A DNA stretch of 64,000 bases from Stygiobacter sp. (lineage in GTDB: Bacteria; Pseudomonadota; Alphaproteobacteria; Rhodospirillales; Magnetospirillaceae). Numbering within the stretch: position 1 is the stretch's first letter; each line of letters opens with the position of its first letter. Under the pieces are notes generated by a model. The model was not told where the DNA came from and made no database searches. It was given only the letters and a program-made list of their open reading frames with translations. The stretch spans positions 1 to 64,000 of the forward strand of contig VBWB01000033.1 of assembly GCA_006218045.1 (NCBI GenBank), read 5' to 3'. This document shows, in pieces, positions 45,636 through 56,171 of this stretch. Both the position numbers and the translations under genes were made by a program.

Positions 45636-48600
45636 TCACGCCGACCCGGGGGCCACGTAGCTGGTGAAACTGGCATTGCTGACGGTCGAGGTGTTGGCAC
45701 CGCTGATGGTGGCGATCTGATAGGCCTCGCTCTCGCCGGCGGAAAGGTCGTTGGTGTAGTACACGTTCACGCCGGCGCTTCCGGTATCTTGGCCCAGCAC
45801 GACGATGCCGGCCCCCGCCCCCGAGATCGCGCCCCAATCATCACCGGAATGGAAGGAGCCCACCTCCAACCGATTGGCGGAAAAGCCCAAGTCCAAGAAG
45901 AACCCCACATCAAGACCGATCAAATCCCCCTCGCCATTGGAAAAGTCGGTAATGGTGTCGGTGCCGAACGACGACGCGCCCTCGCTCTTGGTGAACAGGA
46001 ACAGATCCGCCCCCGCATCGCCGGTCAAGATGTCGTCGCCCTCGTTGCCGATCAAGGTGTCATCGCCGCCGCCGCCGTTGATGCTTTCGTCGTAAGCGGT
46101 GCCGGTGATGGTGTCGCCGGCGGTCGAACCGCTCACCGTCAGCGTGTCGTCAGTGCTCCAATCCGTGAACGCGATGGCCGACAGGTCGAAACTGCCGGTG
46201 GCGATGCGGATCGTCAGGGCGGCGGCACCGTCGCCGCCATCGATCCTTGCGCCCACCAGGGCATCGACGGCACCGTCCCCGCTGACCGCGGCCTCGGTCA
46301 GGTCGATCACCTCGATATGCTCGACCAGGGCGCCGTCAAGAGAGCTATCCCCCTGAAGCGTCAGAACGTCGATGCCGTCGCCGCCATCGATGGTGCCATT
46401 GTGATTGACGGAAGCGTCACTCAAAAGGACGCTGTCGGCGCCGGCGCCGCCATACACCGCCGCCGTGAAATCACTGATCATGCCGCCGACTTTGAGCACG
46501 TCGTCGGCGCTGCCGCCATAAAGCGTGGCGTCGCACATCCCCTCGCCCGGAACCCAGGCGGTCAAGGATTCGGTCGCCGCTTGGCCGTCGATGACCAGAC
46601 TGGAAACCATCCACGGCGTGAAACCCAGCGACATGGCGCTGAGGTCGCCGGCGATGGTGGCATCGATGGTCACGGCGATCTCGTTTTCGCCGTTGCCGTC
46701 GGTGGTGGTCAGTTGGAAGAACGATCTGCCGTTCTGGTCGATGGACTGGATGTTGACGGCAAGGGACGCCGCCTCGAAGATCACCGCGCTGATATGGTTG
46801 ATGCCGGGTTGCGCCCCCTGGAACAACATGGCGTCGATGCCGGTGAAGGACAACCCGGTCAGGTCGACGCTGCCCGATCCGCTCACCACCACAACGTCCG
46901 ATCCGGCGCCGCCGCCGATCGACATGCCGGGCAGGTCGGCGGCGGGGGCATAGACCGTGTCGTCGCCGTCACCGCAAGAGACGGTGTCATCACCGCCATT
47001 GGTGACGATGATGTCGTTACCGGCGCCGGCGTCGAACACATCCTTGGCGCTGGATCCGATCAGGAAGTCGGCCGAAATGGTCGGCGTATCCGAATAGGTG
47101 CTGGACCCCAGGAAATCCTGATCGGTCAATTGCGACGCCTGCACCCCGGTCAGGGTGGCGATCAGGGTCAACTCGCCATTATCGACCTGGGCCGAGCTGT
47201 TGGCATCGGCCCATTTCCACAGGGCGGTGGAACTGCCGTCGGAGAGGGCGAACAACAACGCGGATTCCTCGTGACCCACGCCGGACAGCCCGTTCAGCTT
47301 GGCCGTCACCGTGGCGGCTTGCAGGTGGGTGTTGCTGGCAACCACATCGTCGAAAACCACCACGCCGGCTTGGGGATGGACCACGCCATTGGTGGACACA
47401 TGCTGGAACACCGTGTTCAACACCAGATTTTGCAGCGAAATGGCGTCTTCGCTGCCGCCGGCGGTGAAATCGGTGATGACGTCGCCGCCATCGGACACCG
47501 ATGTATAGAGGAAAGTGTCGTCGCCGGCGCCGCCGGTCAGGGTGTCGGCACCGGCCCCGCCGGTGATGTCGTCATCGCCGGCCAGGGCGTCGATGACATC
47601 CACGCCATCGGACCCGACCAGAATGTCGGCGACGACACTGGCCCCGGTAGCGGCCAGAATGGTGTTGCCGCCGCTCAGGGTGACCGCCCCCGCCTGCACC
47701 GGAATCTGGACCAGGGTGCCGCCGAAATCAACCGAACCGCTGCCGTTGCCGCTGACGTAGAGATAGGCGCCGCCCTCCCACTCGAAATAGGCGATGCTGT
47801 CGGGCGTCATCAGTGCCTCGACACTGGCGACGGCCTGTTCCAGGGTTACCCCCGTGGCCGTCACCGTTTCCAAGGTGTAGCCGGCGGCCCCCTTCAACAG
47901 GATGCGGTCGTTGCCGGTGCCGAAATCGGTGATGTGGTCGTAACCACTGGCCAGATTGGACTGCACCGGGTGGCTGATGACGAACAGGTCGGCACCGCCG
48001 CCGCCCGTCAATTCATCGGCGCCGTGATAGCCGTCCAGGGTTTCGGCGGCGCTGCTGCCGATGATGGTGTCGGCGCCTTGCGAGCCCACCACCGCCTCGA
48101 TGCCGACCAAGGTGTCGAAGCCGCTTTGGTCACCCGACGCCGTGCCCATGCCCAGAGTGATCGTCACCGCCATTTCAGCGTCGGTGTAGTAGATGACGTC
48201 GCTGCCGTCACCGCCGTCCAAAAGGTCGTCGCCGGCCCCACCATGCAAGGTGTCGTCGCCGCCCAGACCATAGATGGTATCGTTGCCGCCGAGGCTGGAA
48301 ATGGAATCGGCCCCGGCGGTGCCGTAAAGCTCGTCGTCGTCCATGGTGGCGGTGGCGGTCGAGACGAAGACGTCGTCGCCGTCGCGGGTGGGGGCGGCGC
48401 TCACCCCTTCCAGCCGGATCAGGGTTTGGTCGAAGCTGGTCCCGCTCCCCGCGCCCTTGACGTACAGATAGCCGTCACCGCCCCAGGTGAAGAAGGCGAT
48501 GGTGTTGGTGGCCACCCCAGCCGTGACCAGGGCGATGGCGGCGGCCAGATCGTCCGCGCCCGAGGCGTCGACCGAGGTGCAATAGGCATAGCCCGCCGCC

Positions 48601-51600
48601 CCGGTGAACCACACCCGATCCTGGCCGGTGCCGAAATCGGTGACGGTGTCGGTGGCGGCCACGGTGGATTGCGAGGCGTTTTCCAGGATGAAGATGTCGC
48701 TGCCCGCGCCGCCGGTCAGGGTGTCCTGGCCGGCGCCGCCGACGATGGTGTCGGCGCCTGTACCGCCATCGAGGACATCGTCGCCGTCGCGCCCGTCCAG
48801 CCGTTCGTCGCCGCTGGAACCGTTCAATTCATCGCCGTATTTGCTGCCGATCACGTGCTCGATGCCGCTCATATCGTCGGAATCGCCGAAACCGTCATTG
48901 CCGCTGGAACTGTTCAGGTTGACGGTCACCCCGTGGTTTTCCGTCTCGAAGAAGGTGATGGTGTCCCAGCCGTCATTGCCGTGGATGGTGTCCCTGCCGC
49001 CATTGCCCTGGAAGGTTTCGTTGGCGTCCGAGCCCTCGAACCAATCGTTGAAGGCCGAACCGACGAAATGCAGGATGCCCTCGGTCAGGTCGGTGCCGGT
49101 GCTGGTGACCACCGTTCCCATATAGGTTCCGGCAACGTCGCCGACGTCGACGCGAATGCCGGTGACCCGGTATTCGTCGCTGTAATCGGCGATGGTGCCG
49201 GCGCCGCCGATCAGGTGATCGCTGCCGCGCCCGCCGTTCAGGGTGAACTTGCGGTCGCCCACCGGCGCGGTCCAGCCATAAAGCTGGTCGGCGCCGTCGG
49301 TGCCGACGATTTCGCCGATGCCCTGATAGGTCTGGGTCCACGACTCGCCCAGCCCGTCATTGAGGATGGCGGAACCATTGCCGGCGGCATCGAGGGCAGC
49401 GTTCATGACCAGGCCGCCGGTACCGGGGTCGAAGCCGCCCAGGACGCCGTAATGCACCGTGTCGAGGCCATCGCCGACAAAGCTGTCGAGGCCGCCGCCG
49501 CCGAAGAACTGGTCGTGGCCGCCGCCGCCGGTCAGCGTCTCGACACTGGCGTTCTTGTTGGCGCCGAAGATCATTTCATCGAGCGCGGTGCCGGTCAGGC
49601 CGGTGGCCAGATATTCGTACATATCGTCGCCGCTGCTTTCGGTTTGCAGCCGCTCGACCCCCTTGCCGTTGAAATGATCAGTGATGGTGATGGTACCGCC
49701 GCCAATTCCGGCGGCGGGGTCGAGATAGATGATCAGATCGTCGCCCACCCGCAAGGCGCCGTCGAAGGCATAATCCTTGCCGGTGTTTTCCGACAGCAAG
49801 CGCACGTCCAAGGTGTCGGTGCCGCCCGCGTCGGTGATGATGATATGACCGCCAAAGGGCGCGTCGGCATTGTCACCCGCGTCCAGCTTGTAGGTGTCGC
49901 CGGACGTGCCGCCATTGGCCTGATCGTCGCCGGAAACTTCATAGAAGGCGGCGGCATTGGTACCGCCCATGATGTCGGCCTGATCCTTGCGTCCACGGAA
50001 GATCAGGCTGTCGCCCTCGGCCCAATCGGTGAGGGTGATATCGGATGACAAGGTCGCCGCACCGACCGCCGCCACCACCACGCTGAGGTTTGAATCGGCG
50101 CCGTTGACGGTCATGCCGCTCAATTGCGCCGCATTCAGGGTGATCGACGCGTCTCCGCTCTCGCCCTTCAACGCCTCGAAGCTGGTGAGCGAGCGCTCGG
50201 TCAGATCGATGGCGCCAGCGGCGACGATGGTGTCGGTGCCGTCTTCGCCATCAACGGCAGTGGCGGAAAGGGCGTTGTCCTCCGACAGCACCAGCAGGTC
50301 ATTGCCGTCACCCAGGCGCACCGTATCGAAGATACCGCCCAGACGCACGGTATTGGCATTGCTGCCAAAGGTCAGATACAGGTCCATGTCACGGGTCAAG
50401 GTGGCGGTATCGTCGGAAAAATGCAGGACGAAGGGACCGTCCAACTGCGCCCAAGCCTCGATGGTGTCGGTGCCGTCATAGCCGATGGTGGCGGGATCAC
50501 GCAGATCGGTGATCACCAGGGCGCCGTCACTCATGGCGAAACGATAATCGCCGACGGCGCCCTGGAATTGCAGATGCTCCCCCGCCACCGCCTGGAAGGT
50601 CTCGTCGTCGCCGGTCGAGGTGTTGTCGTATTGGGTGACCACCGAGCCGCTGCCGGTGATGTCGAGACCACTGGCCTGACCGGGCAACAAGGTGACGGTG
50701 CCGGTGGTAACGATGGCGTCCACCGCCGACAGGTCCAGCCCGGTCAGGTCGCCCGACACCCCGGTCACCGTCAGGGTGTAGATGTCCTTGTCGAAGGTGA
50801 TTTCCTGGCTCAACAAGTCCTGCAACTGGTCAAGGGTCAGCGACAGATTGCCCGACAGGGCCAGCCCGTCGACGGCCCCCAGGGCCATGCCGGAAAGCGT
50901 CAGGGTGCCGGAAATGCCGGAAACCGTCAGATCAAAGGCGTCGGTGCAATCGTCGATGGTCGCTTCATTGTCCATCAGGGCATCGAACTGGGCCAAGGTC
51001 AGCGTGGTGTCGCCGGTCAGGGTCAGCGCATGGACCAGTTCCAGCTCCGCCGCATTCAGGTCCACCACGCCGGAAACGGCGGTCAGGCTGATGGTGCCGG
51101 TCCCGGCGTCGAAAACGATGCCGTCATCCAGCAAAGCGGCATAATCGGCCAGTTCGATGGACACTTCGTCGGACAGCACCATGCTGTCCACGTGGGACAG
51201 TTTGGCCGGATCAAGCTGGAAAATCCCCTCCACCCCGGTCAGGACCACCCCATGGCCATTGTCGGTGATGGTGGCGGCGAAGCCCTGAAGGTCCAGTTCC
51301 TGCGACATGGTCCAACTGGCGTCGCCCGACAGCGACACGCCGGTGATGTTGTAGAAATCCACGCTCGAGACGTCGCCGGAAACCCCGGACAAAGATATCT
51401 TGTAGTCGTTGTGGTATATTCTCTCTGCGTCATAAATCAAGCGCTGCGCCACGCTCAAGATGACGTCGCCGGACAGGTAGAGAATGGTGGCGGGGGAATA
51501 GTCGTTGCCGACCACATTGCCCGACACCACCGCCTTGAGGAAGGCGCCGCCCGACAGCACGATATTGCTGGCGCCCAAGGCCAGAATCGTCGCACCGGGA

Positions 51601-54600
51601 ACAAAGGCATAGCCGCTGGACAGGCTGATCTGGTTGAAGCCGGTCAGGTTGGCGGCACTCCCCCCGGATTCCAGTGCCAGCACCACATTGGCTCCCGCCG
51701 CGCGGGTGATATGGGCGCCGTAAAGCCCGGCTTCGCTGACGTTGATGGACAGATCGCCCGAGATCACCCGGTAATCGGTGACGCCGGAATACAAGCCCAG
51801 CTTGTTGTGTAGATTGGTCCCCGTGTCGACCAGCCCGAAAGTGGCGTCGCCGCTGACGCTCACCGCCACATCGGAAGCCTGGGCGGCACTCAGTTCCAGC
51901 CGCCCGCTGGTCAGGGCGAAACTGGAAATCTCGGCCCCGGTCAGGGCCGCCCAATGGGCCTGGACCTCGGCGCCGTCGCGGATGTCGATGACCGTGTTGT
52001 TGATCTTGACCGCATCGGCATTGGTCAGATCGGTACCGGCCAAACTGTATTGGCCGGCGTCGATGGTCAGGGAAAACGCCCCCTTGGTGACCGGCTTGGC
52101 GTTGAAAAGAGCAAAGCCGATGGTGGCATCGCCGGTCAGCACCAGTTCCGTCGCCGACCCCAGCGACATACCGAAAACATCGCCAGACACTTCCACGTGA
52201 AGCTTGGCCCCGCCTTCCTTGACGATGCCCCAGCCATTTATCTCGACACGATTCACCTGCTCCGCCGTCATGGTGACGGTGGCACCGGCGGCGATCTTGA
52301 CCTGCGACAGCTTGGCGAAATCGGCGGAGCTCCAGGCGGTCAGGGAATCGCCGTTTTCCAGAAAGACACCGACATCTTTGGTGCCGTTGGGGCCGGTGGT
52401 GATGGCCTCGAGGGCGATGAACGTCTCGTTGCTGTAATAGACGGTGCTGTTGTCGGTGACGACGATGGATTTGATGCCGGAAAAGCCGTCGGCATAAGCG
52501 CTGATGGCGGCGGCATTGTCCGACACCCCCATGCTGGCGGTGCTGCCGGTGGGATAGGTGAAAGTGACGTCGTCGGCCAGGGCAGCGCTGATGCTTCCGC
52601 TGCCGGAGGTCAGGGCGAAACTGGTCAAGCCGCCGGCCTTCAGATCGGTGATATTGGCGGCGACGCTGGCGGCATCGGCGGTGTTGACGCTGATAATACC
52701 GCCCGCGGTCGGCACCGGGTTCATATTTGCCGGGTCGTTGGGATTGCTGCGGGCGGAGGTGGAGGCCTGGGCGACGTGGTTGAGAAAATCGGCTTGGGTA
52801 TAAGACGGTGTCTGCCCGGTGGCACTGACCACCGCACCCAGCTTGCCGACATCGGTCAGAAAGCCGGCGCCGGGCGTCGTCTCGTTCTTCATGGTGTTGG
52901 TGATGGCGGTCATCACCTGCTGCTGGGTCAGGCCCAAGCCGTTCTTCAGCGCGTTGATGGTGGCGACCAATTGCACACCGGCGGCATAGATGTCGCTGTT
53001 GGCCATGGGATCGGTGGTCAGCAACGACGCCTGCGACGTGATGCCCAACATGGTCTTGACCGCCGCCTCGCCCAGTTCAGCCACCAAGGTGGTGAGCGGC
53101 GAGACGACGGTCGAGCCCGCCGGCGCCTTCATGGTGAACTGGATGACCTGACCGGTCACCGTATCGATGCCGCCGGGCAGCGCCACGATCTGATAAGCGC
53201 CGACCCCGGCCAGGGTGTAATAGCCATTGGCGTCGGTGGAAGTGACCGGCTCGCCGCTGTCATAAGCGCCGTCGCCGTCCACATCCAGAAACACCTGGGC
53301 ATTGTATATAGGGCCGTCGACTAGGCGTCCGCTGGTGGTGGTCGGCGTCGTGTTGGTGGGCGGATTGGGCGGGGTGACGGGCGGATTGCTGCCGCTGCTA
53401 CCACTGGTGTCACCGGTGGAGTCATTGCCGGCATCGGCCACCACCTGCTCGACCGCCTTCTTCGCCTGCTCGGTGGAATTGTTGTTGCTGGAGGATGACT
53501 CGGTGGTCGTCGTCGTGGTCGTCGTCGTCGTGGTGGTGCTGGTGGTGGTCGCCGATTTGTTGATGGTCTCCGAGATGGTTTCCACCGGCCTGGGCGCCGC
53601 GTCCGGCGGCGGCTTGATCGGATTTGGATTGTACCACTCGAAACTGCCTTCCGACTTGACCGGCTCGACCTTGCTTTCCTCGGTCTTGACCGGCTCGGTC
53701 TTGACCGCTTCGGTCTTGGCCGGCTCGGTCTTGGCCGGCTCGGTCTTGGCCGGCTCGGTCTTGCTTTCCTCGGCCTTGCCGCCGTCCTGAGGCGGTGTTC
53801 CTTGAGGCACCGTCTCCTGCGGCGCGGTGTTCTGCGGTGGCGCCGGAGTAACCTGGGTACCGCCGGGGCTGTCCACCTGGATGGTGGCGCCGGCCTCGGG
53901 GCGGGATTGGATCTGCTGCACCGGGGCCGGCTGGTTCTGGCCCGGCACCGTGTTCCATTCCATGCTGTTCTGCGCCGGCGGCACCGGCAGCGAATTGATG
54001 GCCGAGCCGAAGGTGCTGGCGATCACCCCCGGCGGCACGATGACCGGCGGCGCGAACGGGGTGAGCGCCGATTGCACCGTGATCATGGAATTGAGCTGGC
54101 TCAGAACCTGGGTGCCCATGGAATTGGACAAGGTGATCTGGCCGACGCCGCCGCTGGGATCGCCCACCAGGGCAACGCTGGTCTGGCCGTTATCGCCGAC
54201 TTGACCGGCGACGGTGGTGCCGCGCACGCCGATGGTCATCACCGGGGTACGCACCTGCATGGCATCGGGGCCGGCATGGGCGATCTGGCCGGAAACAAAG
54301 CTGAACGTGCCTTTCAGCACCGACATGCTGGCATGGCCGTCCTGGGTCTTGGGGTCGTAGACCAACTCGTCCATGACCATGCGCCCGCCGGTCCCCAGCG
54401 AAAAGGTCGAGCGGTCGGCCAGCACGATACCGACGGCACCGCTGGCGCTGGTCTCGATGATGTCGCCCTGATAGATCGGCCCGCCCTCGGTCAGCGTGCC
54501 GGTGGTGCCGTCGGCATGGCGCACGCTCACCGTGCCGCTCAATTTATCGACCATGCCCACCTGCACCAGACCGGCACCGGCACCGTCGGCCTGGACGAAT

Positions 54601-54890
54601 TGCCCCGGTGCCAGCGGTCCGGCCAGCCGCGCCACCAGATCGGCGGGCAGAAACTGGCCGTCAGCGGTGGTCAAGGACACGGAACCGGAACCATCGAAGA
54701 AATCGGGCAGAACGATGTGACGTCCGTCGGGCAGCACGATTTCCAGGTCGCCGCCATGGCGGATGAACCGCGCCTCGGCCAGATTGACCCCTGCCGGCAA
54801 GCTCACCGCTTGCGCCCCGGCGGGCACCGCGACGGTCAGGACGTTGTCCCGGACGGCGATAGTGCCGGTGGCGGTGGAAGAAATACTCAT
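45636..54890 (-). CDS. Giant FecR-domain / RTX calcium-binding repeat protein
   Basis: 3,084 residues, the largest gene here. In order: an N-terminal domain; a FecR domain (about 115-235; GGPIYQGDIIETSASGAVGI and TPVMTIGVRGTTVAG); a linker with EPAKT repeats (about 375-420) and a threonine/serine/asparagine run (about 440-475); a carboxypeptidase-regulatory-like domain with VFLDVDGDGAYDSGEP; a region of imperfect repeats of about 50-60 residues containing SGDVxLxxxQ-type units (about 760-1400); then many RTX nonapeptides such as GGAGADTLTGGAGDD to near the C-terminus. The layout is that of a type I-secreted adhesin or surface protein. No type I secretion genes are nearby. It has no signal peptide, as expected. 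Confidence 0.88.
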   Translation of the reverse strand: MSISSTATGTIAVRDNVLTVAVPAGAQAVSLPAGVNLAEARFIRHGGDLEIVLPDGRHIVLPDFFDGSGSVSLTTADGQFLPADLVARLAGPLAPGQFVQADGAGAGLVQVGMVDKLSGTVSVRHADGTTGTLTEGGPIYQGDIIETSASGAVGIVLADRSTFSLGTGGRMVMDELVYDPKTQDGHASMSVLKGTFSFVSGQIAHAGPDAMQVRTPVMTIGVRGTTVAGQVGDNGQTSVALVGDPSGGVGQITLSNSMGTQVLSQLNSMITVQSALTPFAPPVIVPPGVIASTFGSAINSLPVPPAQNSMEWNTVPGQNQPAPVQQIQSRPEAGATIQVDSPGGTQVTPAPPQNTAPQETVPQGTPPQDGGKAEESKTEPAKTEPAKTEPAKTEAVKTEPVKTEESKVEPVKSEGSFEWYNPNPIKPPPDAAPRPVETISETINKSATTTSTTTTTTTTTTTTESSSSNNNSTEQAKKAVEQVVADAGNDSTGDTSGSSGSNPPVTPPNPPTNTTPTTTSGRLVDGPIYNAQVFLDVDGDGAYDSGEPVTSTDANGYYTLAGVGAYQIVALPGGIDTVTGQVIQFTMKAPAGSTVVSPLTTLVAELGEAAVKTMLGITSQASLLTTDPMANSDIYAAGVQLVATINALKNGLGLTQQQVMTAITNTMKNETTPGAGFLTDVGKLGAVVSATGQTPSYTQADFLNHVAQASTSARSNPNDPANMNPVPTAGGIISVNTADAASVAANITDLKAGGLTSFALTSGSGSISAALADDVTFTYPTGSTASMGVSDNAAAISAYADGFSGIKSIVVTDNSTVYYSNETFIALEAITTGPNGTKDVGVFLENGDSLTAWSSADFAKLSQVKIAAGATVTMTAEQVNRVEINGWGIVKEGGAKLHVEVSGDVFGMSLGSATELVLTGDATIGFALFNAKPVTKGAFSLTIDAGQYSLAGTDLTNADAVKINNTVIDIRDGAEVQAHWAALTGAEISSFALTSGRLELSAAQASDVAVSVSGDATFGLVDTGTNLHNKLGLYSGVTDYRVISGDLSINVSEAGLYGAHITRAAGANVVLALESGGSAANLTGFNQISLSSGYAFVPGATILALGASNIVLSGGAFLKAVVSGNVVGNDYSPATILYLSGDVILSVAQRLIYDAERIYHNDYKISLSGVSGDVSSVDFYNITGVSLSGDASWTMSQELDLQGFAATITDNGHGVVLTGVEGIFQLDPAKLSHVDSMVLSDEVSIELADYAALLDDGIVFDAGTGTISLTAVSGVVDLNAAELELVHALTLTGDTTLTLAQFDALMDNEATIDDCTDAFDLTVSGISGTLTLSGMALGAVDGLALSGNLSLTLDQLQDLLSQEITFDKDIYTLTVTGVSGDLTGLDLSAVDAIVTTGTVTLLPGQASGLDITGSGSVVTQYDNTSTGDDETFQAVAGEHLQFQGAVGDYRFAMSDGALVITDLRDPATIGYDGTDTIEAWAQLDGPFVLHFSDDTATLTRDMDLYLTFGSNANTVRLGGIFDTVRLGDGNDLLVLSEDNALSATAVDGEDGTDTIVAAGAIDLTERSLTSFEALKGESGDASITLNAAQLSGMTVNGADSNLSVVVAAVGAATLSSDITLTDWAEGDSLIFRGRKDQADIMGGTNAAAFYEVSGDDQANGGTSGDTYKLDAGDNADAPFGGHIIITDAGGTDTLDVRLLSENTGKDYAFDGALRVGDDLIIYLDPAAGIGGGTITITDHFNGKGVERLQTESSGDDMYEYLATGLTGTALDEMIFGANKNASVETLTGGGGHDQFFGGGGLDSFVGDGLDTVHYGVLGGFDPGTGGLVMNAALDAAGNGSAILNDGLGESWTQTYQGIGEIVGTDGADQLYGWTAPVGDRKFTLNGGRGSDHLIGGAGTIADYSDEYRVTGIRVDVGDVAGTYMGTVVTSTGTDLTEGILHFVGSAFNDWFEGSDANETFQGNGGRDTIHGNDGWDTITFFETENHGVTVNLNSSSGNDGFGDSDDMSGIEHVIGSKYGDELNGSSGDERLDGRDGDDVLDGGTGADTIVGGAGQDTLTGGAGSDIFILENASQSTVAATDTVTDFGTGQDRVWFTGAAGYAYCTSVDASGADDLAAAIALVTAGVATNTIAFFTWGGDGYLYVKGAGSGTSFDQTLIRLEGVSAAPTRDGDDVFVSTATATMDDDELYGTAGADSISSLGGNDTIYGLGGDDTLHGGAGDDLLDGGDGSDVIYYTDAEMAVTITLGMGTASGDQSGFDTLVGIEAVVGSQGADTIIGSSAAETLDGYHGADELTGGGGADLFVISHPVQSNLASGYDHITDFGTGNDRILLKGAAGYTLETVTATGVTLEQAVASVEALMTPDSIAYFEWEGGAYLYVSGNGSGSVDFGGTLVQIPVQAGAVTLSGGNTILAATGASVVADILVGSDGVDVIDALAGDDDITGGAGADTLTGGAGDDTFLYTSVSDGGDVITDFTAGGSEDAISLQNLVLNTVFQHVSTNGVVHPQAGVVVFDDVVASNTHLQAATVTAKLNGLSGVGHEESALLFALSDGSSTALWKWADANSSAQVDNGELTLIATLTGVQASQLTDQDFLGSSTYSDTPTISADFLIGSSAKDVFDAGAGNDIIVTNGGDDTVSCGDGDDTVYAPAADLPGMSIGGGAGSDVVVVSGSGSVDLTGLSFTGIDAMLFQGAQPGINHISAVIFEAASLAVNIQSIDQNGRSFFQLTTTDGNGENEIAVTIDATIAGDLSAMSLGFTPWMVSSLVIDGQAATESLTAWVPGEGMCDATLYGGSADDVLKVGGMISDFTAAVYGGAGADSVLLSDASVNHNGTIDGGDGIDVLTLQGDSSLDGALVEHIEVIDLTEAAVSGDGAVDALVGARIDGGDGAAALTIRIATGSFDLSAIAFTDWSTDDTLTVSGSTAGDTITGTAYDESINGGGGDDTLIGNEGDDILTGDAGADLFLFTKSEGASSFGTDTITDFSNGEGDLIGLDVGFFLDLGFSANRLEVGSFHSGDDWGAISGAGAGIVVLGQDTGSAGVNVYYTNDLSAGESEAYQIATISGANTSTVSNASFTSYVAPGSA
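53490..53770. repeat. Low-complexity repeats inside the giant gene
   Basis: Part one (about 53,640-53,770) consists of 15-bp units encoding EPAKT, repeated and then degenerating to variants (EAVKT, EPVKT, EESK). Part two (about 53,500-53,560) is a GTCGTCGTGGTCGTC-type run coding for poly-threonine. Such runs expand and contract easily and may vary between strains. Confidence 0.8.
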
Positions 54891-55215
54891 GACGAACCGA
54901 TCCCCGATGATGCCGCCCGCTCCCCAGCAGACGGCTCACTCAAACGGCATTTTACCCGTAATGAAGGATGGAAAACTATCCGGTTGAAGCCTGATATGAC
55001 GAATGGCCGTTGACCTTCGACAAGGCTGTGCGTGACGTCCAGGGATGCGGACCACCCCATTGTGCACCTGCACAATAGCGTCCATCGCACCTGCACAATA
55101 GAATCAGTATTGATTTATATATTAAAGTCGTGAACTATGCATATAAAGGACCGGCTAGACTAAAGCCGGCCAAAGCTGAAGAATGCAAGGCCCACATGGC
55201 CACACGGGAGGATCC
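54891..55215. other. Divergent intergenic region between giant gene and soxX
   Basis: About 325 bp. It contains a perfect dyad and a nearby half copy (55059-55101, listed separately), then an AT-rich stretch (55105-55150) that should include the sox promoter. No gene is supported. Confidence 0.65.
55059..55101. promoter_or_regulatory. Operator-like repeats upstream of sox
   Basis: ATTGTGCA-CC-TGCACAAT at 55059-55076 is a perfect 18-bp palindrome. The motif GCACCTGCACAATAG recurs 23 bp downstream (55087-55101). The arrangement suggests two binding sites for a dimeric regulator, about 120 bp before soxX. No regulator gene is adjacent. Confidence 0.6.
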
Positions 55216-55668
55216 ATGCTCAAACCCATCTCCTGGGGGACCATAACGGTCGCCCTGGCGTTGACCCTGCCTGTCCTGGTCCAGGCCGCATCGCCAAAAA
55301 AAGCCCCAGAACGGGGCTATTACGACGTCTCGCGCCTGGCGCCCCTGACCGACCAAGCCGGCGACCCCGTCAATGGGCGCAAGCTGGCCGCCGGCAAGGG
55401 ATTGTGTCTGTCGTGCCACGTCATGCCCATCCCCGAACAGGCCGATCACGGCGATGTCGGTCCCGATCTGGCCGGGGTGGGATCGCGTCTTCAGCCGCCG
55501 GAGCTGCGCCTGCGCATCGCCGACCCCAAGGTGCTGAACCCCGACACGCCCATGCCGTCCTTCTTCAAGAAGGACCTGAACCGGCTGCCGCCCAATCTGA
55601 AGGGGCAGACGGTTCTGACCGCGCAAGAGGTCGAGGATGTGGTCGCCTATCTGACCACCCTGAAATAG
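55216..55668 (+). CDS. soxX: Sulfur oxidation cytochrome c SoxX
   Basis: 150 residues. A signal peptide (about 1-25, cleaved after VQA) is followed by a monoheme cytochrome c domain: heme site CLSCH and axial Met in TPMPSFF. SoxX and SoxA form the c-type cytochrome that oxidatively couples thiosulfate to SoxY. ATG 55216 follows GGGAGGATCC. Confidence 0.92.
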   Translation: MLKPISWGTITVALALTLPVLVQAASPKKAPERGYYDVSRLAPLTDQAGDPVNGRKLAAGKGLCLSCHVMPIPEQADHGDVGPDLAGVGSRLQPPELRLRIADPKVLNPDTPMPSFFKKDLNRLPPNLKGQTVLTAQEVEDVVAYLTTLK

Positions 55669-55696
55669 CTTTTATTCAAACCAGGAGAAGCAAGGC

Positions 55697-56146
55697 ATGT
55701 CCCAACTGAACCGCCGCACCGTGCTGGCCGGGATCGGCGCCGGCGCCGCCGCCATGGCGGTGGCCCCCAAGCTGGCCCGGGCCGACAAGGCAGCCGCAGA
55801 TGAAATGGTTTCCAAGCTGATCGGCGGCGTCAAACCGCAGGACGGCAAGGTCAAGATCAAGCTGCCGCAGATCGCCGAGAACGGCAACACGGTGCCCTTT
55901 ACCGTCACCGTCGACAGCCCGATGACCGAAGCCGGCTACGTCAAGGCCATCCACGTCACCGCCGACGGCAACCCCAGCCCGGGCGTGGCCAGTTTCTATT
56001 TCACCCCCACCGGCAAGGCGGAAGTGTCCATGCGCATGCGCCTGGGCAAGACCCAGAACGTGCAGGCGGTGGCGCTGCTGTCGGACGGCACCGCCTGGCA
56101 GGTGTCGCAGGAAATCAAGGTCACCATCGGCGGCTGCGGCGGCTGA
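55697..56146 (+). CDS. soxY: Sulfur carrier protein SoxY
   Basis: 149 residues. A Tat-type leader (NRRTVLAGIGAGAAAMAVAPKLARA) and the C-terminal swinging arm GGCGG, whose cysteine carries the sulfur substrate. It is exported folded with SoxZ. It lies 28 bp after soxX with AGGAGAAGC upstream. Confidence 0.95.
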   Translation: MSQLNRRTVLAGIGAGAAAMAVAPKLARADKAAADEMVSKLIGGVKPQDGKVKIKLPQIAENGNTVPFTVTVDSPMTEAGYVKAIHVTADGNPSPGVASFYFTPTGKAEVSMRMRLGKTQNVQAVALLSDGTAWQVSQEIKVTIGGCGG

Positions 56147-56171
56147 GTTCAGTTCTGAGGAGACGAAACCA

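Noticed and set aside
45579-50048. 1,489-codon open frame on the plus strand opposite the giant gene
   Set aside because: Antisense shadow caused by high GC and repetitive RTX codons; its translation is repetitive Gly/Val/Ala/Asp without any family signature, while the minus strand has clear domains.
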